64,000 nt of DNA, taken from contig NZ_BONZ01000036.1 of assembly GCF_016862975.1 (NCBI RefSeq), forward strand, positions 99,687-163,686, written 5' to 3'. Numbering within the stretch: position 1 is the first letter of the stretch; every line of letters starts with the position of its first letter. This DNA comes from Rugosimonospora africana (GTDB lineage: Bacteria > Actinomycetota > Actinomycetes > Mycobacteriales > Micromonosporaceae). The notes under the pieces were generated by a model. The model had not been told where the DNA came from. It did no database searches and saw only the letters and a list, made by a program, of their open reading frames with translations. Made by a program: the position numbers and the translations under genes. Shown in pieces: positions 58,453-64,000 of this stretch.

Positions 58453-59166
58453 ATGAGCGGCACAGACACCACGAAGAGCACCGGCGGGACCAGCGCCGGC
58501 AGGACCGGCACGGATCAGCCACGTCGCGGCCGGGCGGACAAGGCGGCGGCGATCCTGCACGCCGCGTGCGTCGTCTTCGGGCGCGACGGATACTCGCGGG
58601 CCGCCGTCGACACCATCGCGACCGAGGCCAGCACGTCGACCCGCACGATCTACAACTACTTCCCGGGCGGGAAGGAGGAGCTGTTCCGCTCCGTCATGGA
58701 GTGGAGCTCGGCGCGGGTCAGGGACGAGCAGCTCGCGCGACTGCGCCGGTACCTGGATCCGCAGCGCCCCCCGCACCCCCGGGACCTCGAGCGTGACCTG
58801 CTCGCGCTGGCCCGCGCGTGGAGCGACCTGATGGCCGACTTCCGGGACCACTTCCTGCTGGTGCGCCACATCCTGGTGGAGGCCGGGCACCTGCCCGCCG
58901 ACACCGTCCAGGCGTGGCAGGAGGCCGGTCCGCGGGCGGTCCGCCGCGAATTCGCGTCCGCCCTGGCCGCGTTGAGCGACCACGGCCTGATCGACGCGCA
59001 CGGCGACCTGGACCAGGTCGCCACCCACTTCATGGCGCTGATCTCGCCCAACGCCGTGCAGCACTCGTACTGGGGCGTCACCCCGCTGCCCGCCGAGGAG
59101 ATCGACCGGCTGATCGCGTCCGGGGTCCGGGCGTTCCTGCGGGCGTACGGCGGCGCCGCGACCTGA
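58453..59166 (+). CDS. TetR-family repressor
   Basis: Regulator of 237 residues. HTH: AAAILHAACVVFGRDGYSRAAVDTIATEASTSTRTIYNYFPGGKEELF. The helical C-terminal ligand domain contains FLLVRHILVEAGHLPAD and VATHFMALISPNAVQHSYWG. Its divergent position and the twin operator strongly suggest that it represses the FMN reductase-exporter operon and itself. The effector is not known. Confidence 0.92.
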   Translation: MSGTDTTKSTGGTSAGRTGTDQPRRGRADKAAAILHAACVVFGRDGYSRAAVDTIATEASTSTRTIYNYFPGGKEELFRSVMEWSSARVRDEQLARLRRYLDPQRPPHPRDLERDLLALARAWSDLMADFRDHFLLVRHILVEAGHLPADTVQAWQEAGPRAVRREFASALAALSDHGLIDAHGDLDQVATHFMALISPNAVQHSYWGVTPLPAEEIDRLIASGVRAFLRAYGGAAT

Positions 59167-59171
59167 CCGGT

Positions 59172-60377
59172 TCAGGGGACCAGTCGGGTACCCACCCGGT
59201 CCGCCCACTCGACGATCATCAGGGTGGCGTCGTCCTGGAGTTGCCCGTGCTGGTGGTCGAGGACGGCGTGCCCGATCCGGCGCAGCACCTCCGGGGCGAG
59301 CAGGCCGCCGGCCGAGTGCTGTTCGGCCAGGTCGATCAGCCGGTCGAGCCCGAACCGCCCACCGTCCGCGCTCCTCGCCTCGGTGATGCCGTCGCTGTAG
59401 AGCAGGAGCCGGTCTCCGCGTCGCATGGCGTACTCGGCAACGACCGGCCGGGAGTCGGACAAGCCGAGCGGCATCCGGCGCCGTGCCTCCAGCCGGGCGA
59501 CGGCCCGCCCGTCCCGGATCAGCACCGGTGCCGGGTGGCCGGCGTTGATGTAGCGCAGCAGGCCGGTGGTCAGGTCGAGGTCGGCCAGCACGCCGGTGGT
59601 GTACCGGAGGTCGTCGAACTGGCTGGTCAGCGCCTCGTCCGCGGCGAGCGCCATGTCGATCAGGTCGGCGCCGTTGCTGCGCGCGGACCGGACGGCGGCC
59701 AGGGTCAGCACCGCGGTCAGGCAGGCGGTCAGCCCGTGCCCGACCGAGTCGAAGATGCCGAGTCGGGCGTGGTCCCGGTCGACGGCGTAGTCGAACGCGT
59801 CCCCGCCGATCTCGTAGGTGGGCTCCAGGATCGCCGAGATGGTCACGTCGTCGGTCGCGAACGTCAGCGGCGGCAGGTTGCGCCACAGCAACTCGCCCTC
59901 GGTGGACATCGACCGGGAGCGACGCAGCGCGCGCAGCGTGTCGCCGTACGCCGACTTCGTGATGACCATGTGACCGATGAGGCCGGCCAGGGCGGTGAGG
60001 CCGAGATGCAGGTCGGGATCGTCGACCGACACGGGTTCCGGGAACGCGAACCGCGCCACCCCGAGCCGTTCGGTGCCGTCCACGATCGGTACCCACAGCA
60101 GATCGCTGCGGTCCGACGCTGCCAGGATACGGACGGTCATGAACGCATCTCCCGCGACGCCGCGGTCCACCGGAAACGGCTCGGAGGTCGGCGCTCCGGT
60201 CTCCGGAAGGGCGCGGAGATGGCGTTGCTCGAGGTCGATCAGGAACACGGTGACCCGGATGCCCAGCGACCGGACGGACGCGTTGACGGCGGCGGCCAAC
60301 GCGCTCGGCTGGACCAGGTGCGTCGCCCGCAGCAGGTCGGCGATGGACCGGTACAGGTCGGTCGCTGGGATGGCCAC
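59172..60377 (-). CDS. PP2C-type (SpoIIE/RsbU) phosphatase with GAF-like sensor
   Basis: Serine phosphatase of 401 residues. The N-terminal 150 residues resemble a GAF domain. The catalytic domain shows YEIGGDAFDYAVDR (metal-binding Asp), LGIFDSVGHGLTACLTAVL (where the family has DvmGHG; here DSVGHG), ADLDLTTGLLRYINAGHPAPVLIRDG, LPLGLSDSRPV-type and LLLYSDGITEARSADGGRFG, ending QDDATLMIVEW. GTG 60377 has GAGGGG upstream. With the STAS gene upstream on the same strand it fits a partner-switching (anti-sigma) pathway; the kinase is not in the window. Confidence 0.9.
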   Translation of the reverse strand: MAIPATDLYRSIADLLRATHLVQPSALAAAVNASVRSLGIRVTVFLIDLEQRHLRALPETGAPTSEPFPVDRGVAGDAFMTVRILAASDRSDLLWVPIVDGTERLGVARFAFPEPVSVDDPDLHLGLTALAGLIGHMVITKSAYGDTLRALRRSRSMSTEGELLWRNLPPLTFATDDVTISAILEPTYEIGGDAFDYAVDRDHARLGIFDSVGHGLTACLTAVLTLAAVRSARSNGADLIDMALAADEALTSQFDDLRYTTGVLADLDLTTGLLRYINAGHPAPVLIRDGRAVARLEARRRMPLGLSDSRPVVAEYAMRRGDRLLLYSDGITEARSADGGRFGLDRLIDLAEQHSAGGLLAPEVLRRIGHAVLDHQHGQLQDDATLMIVEWADRVGTRLVP

Positions 60378-60518
60378 GGGGTTCCCCTCACGGCTCGGCT
60401 ACCACCCCAGCCTCCCGAACCGCCGCGCCGCGGCGCAGGTCGTTGGCCGATTCGGCGCCCCGGCCTCCGTTACTGCCCGCGTGCCGTTACTACCGCCTGC
60501 CGTTACCACCGCCTGCCG

Positions 60519-60887
60519 CTACTGCCGCGGTGCCTCGTCGCCGGCCGCCGGCGGCCGACCACCGGGCCGGCGCGGTGGGATGGTCACGCCGAGCAACTCC
60601 TCGACGGCTGTGATGCGCAGCACCTCGGCGACCAGGCCGCGGGCGCCGGACACGGTCAGCGAGCCGCCCTGCGCCACGATCGCCCGGTGTGCCCGCAGCA
60701 GCGCCCGGATGCCACTGGAGTCCAGAAAGCCCAGGCCACTGAGGTCCAGGTCCACCGCGACGGCGCCGGCCCCGGCCACCACCCCGGTGACCGTGTCCAC
60801 GAGGGAGTCGGCGGTGGACATGTCCAGGTCGCCGTCGACCTTGATCACACGCCGTCCGCCAGCGTCCTCATACACAAATGCCCGCAC
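60519..60887 (-). CDS. STAS-domain anti-sigma factor antagonist
   Basis: Small regulatory protein of 122 residues. VIKVDGDLDMSTADSLVDTV and VAVDLDLSGLGFLDSSGIRALLRAHRAI match the SpoIIAA/RsbV fold; the phosphorylatable Ser is in DSSGI. The tail is Pro/Arg-rich. GTG 60887. It lies 141 bases upstream of the SpoIIE phosphatase on the same strand, which would be its activator by dephosphorylation. Confidence 0.9.
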   Translation of the reverse strand: MRAFVYEDAGGRRVIKVDGDLDMSTADSLVDTVTGVVAGAGAVAVDLDLSGLGFLDSSGIRALLRAHRAIVAQGGSLTVSGARGLVAEVLRITAVEELLGVTIPPRRPGGRPPAAGDEAPRQ

Positions 60888-60981
60888 CTACGTATCACCC
60901 CGAGACAGCCGTGGCGTGCGCCCCCACGGTACCCGCCGGCCGGAGCCAGCGCCCGGCTCGGCACGTTCCGGAGCCCGTTAC

Positions 60982-61032
60982 GGCCAGTCCGGCTCGGCGC
61001 GTCTGACGCCGCGCGACGACCCCGACCGGTCG
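60982..61032 (+). repeat. Dispersed palindromic repeat, copy upstream of the beta-galactosidase
   Basis: Runs CCAGTCCGGCTCGG...CCGACCGGTCG. About 46 of 51 positions match the copy inside the afsR-like gene. It ends 39 bases before the beta-galactosidase start, so it lies in that gene's leader or promoter region. Confidence 0.72.
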
Positions 61033-61043
61033 CGGCAGAATAG

Positions 61044-63995
<2,952 letters not shown>

Positions 63996-64000
63996 CGGAG

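Overview
The window is 64 kb of very GC-rich DNA (codon third positions almost all G or C) with actinobacterial signatures: a SAM-IV riboswitch, an AfsR/SARP regulator, many GTG starts with GGAGG-type ribosome sites, Tat and lipoprotein secreted enzymes, and sugar ABC operons that lack their own ATPase. A filamentous actinomycete, perhaps of the Micromonosporaceae, fits best, but no rRNA or other marker gene is present to settle this. I saw no tRNA, rRNA, CRISPR array, insertion sequence, phage or conjugation gene. It looks like a chromosomal-arm type of region rich in secreted hydrolases and regulators.

Layout. 1-3.2 kb: a secreted sedolisin-type (S53) protease running off the left edge. 3.4-6.9 kb: a small orphan, an NmrA-type NAD(P)-binding protein, and an amidase whose 5' end abuts a truncated acetyltransferase. 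6.9-12.9 kb: a dipeptide/oligopeptide-type ABC operon (oppA-B-C-D-F order) headed by a DUF1684 protein. 13.2-14.9 kb: a SAM-IV riboswitch controlling a class V aminotransferase. 15.4-27.0 kb: a carbohydrate locus with a CocE-type acyl hydrolase, a secreted GH95-like glycosidase, a LacI regulator with an 18-bp palindromic operator, a sugar-binding lipoprotein, two permeases and an intracellular (alpha/alpha)6-type glycosidase. 27.0-30.6 kb: an NRDE protein, a DUF6351 secreted hydrolase and a Gly-rich protein. 31.0-35.0 kb: an AfsR-like SARP regulator divergent from a LuxR protein with a degenerate receiver, with SARP-type heptamer repeats nearby. 35.3-46.6 kb: an alpha/beta hydrolase and its TetR neighbour, a DNase-I-fold secreted nuclease/phosphatase, a Tat amidase with a small partner, a 1,164-residue phosphodiester glycosidase-metallophosphatase fusion, and an OmpR-type two-component system. 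46.7-55.0 kb: two acetyltransferase-like proteins, an APC permease, a GPP34 protein, a tiny secreted peptide divergent from a giant LuxR (LAL) regulator, and a small orphan. 55.1-64.0 kb: an aldo/keto reductase, an MFS exporter-FMN reductase operon with its TetR regulator and twin operator, a SpoIIE phosphatase and STAS antagonist, and a GH2 beta-galactosidase.

How the parts work together. The most coherent system is the 15-27 kb sugar locus: an extracellular glycosidase cuts a substrate, the lipoprotein and permeases import it, the cytoplasmic glycosidase finishes it, and LacI represses the import operon through the palindrome just downstream of its promoter. ATP must come from a shared MsiK-type ATPase elsewhere.

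The most unusual structural signal is a roughly 51-bp palindromic repeat present four times (14065, 32230, 38352, 60982), twice inside protein-coding genes, where it is read through as an in-frame insertion. Several other local duplications (17 bp at the oppC/oppD junction, 45 bp inside oppF, a 50-bp repeat after the 46.7-kb gene, a 9-bp x 6 minisatellite) show active slippage or duplication. All functional calls rest on reading the translated sequence; no database search was possible.
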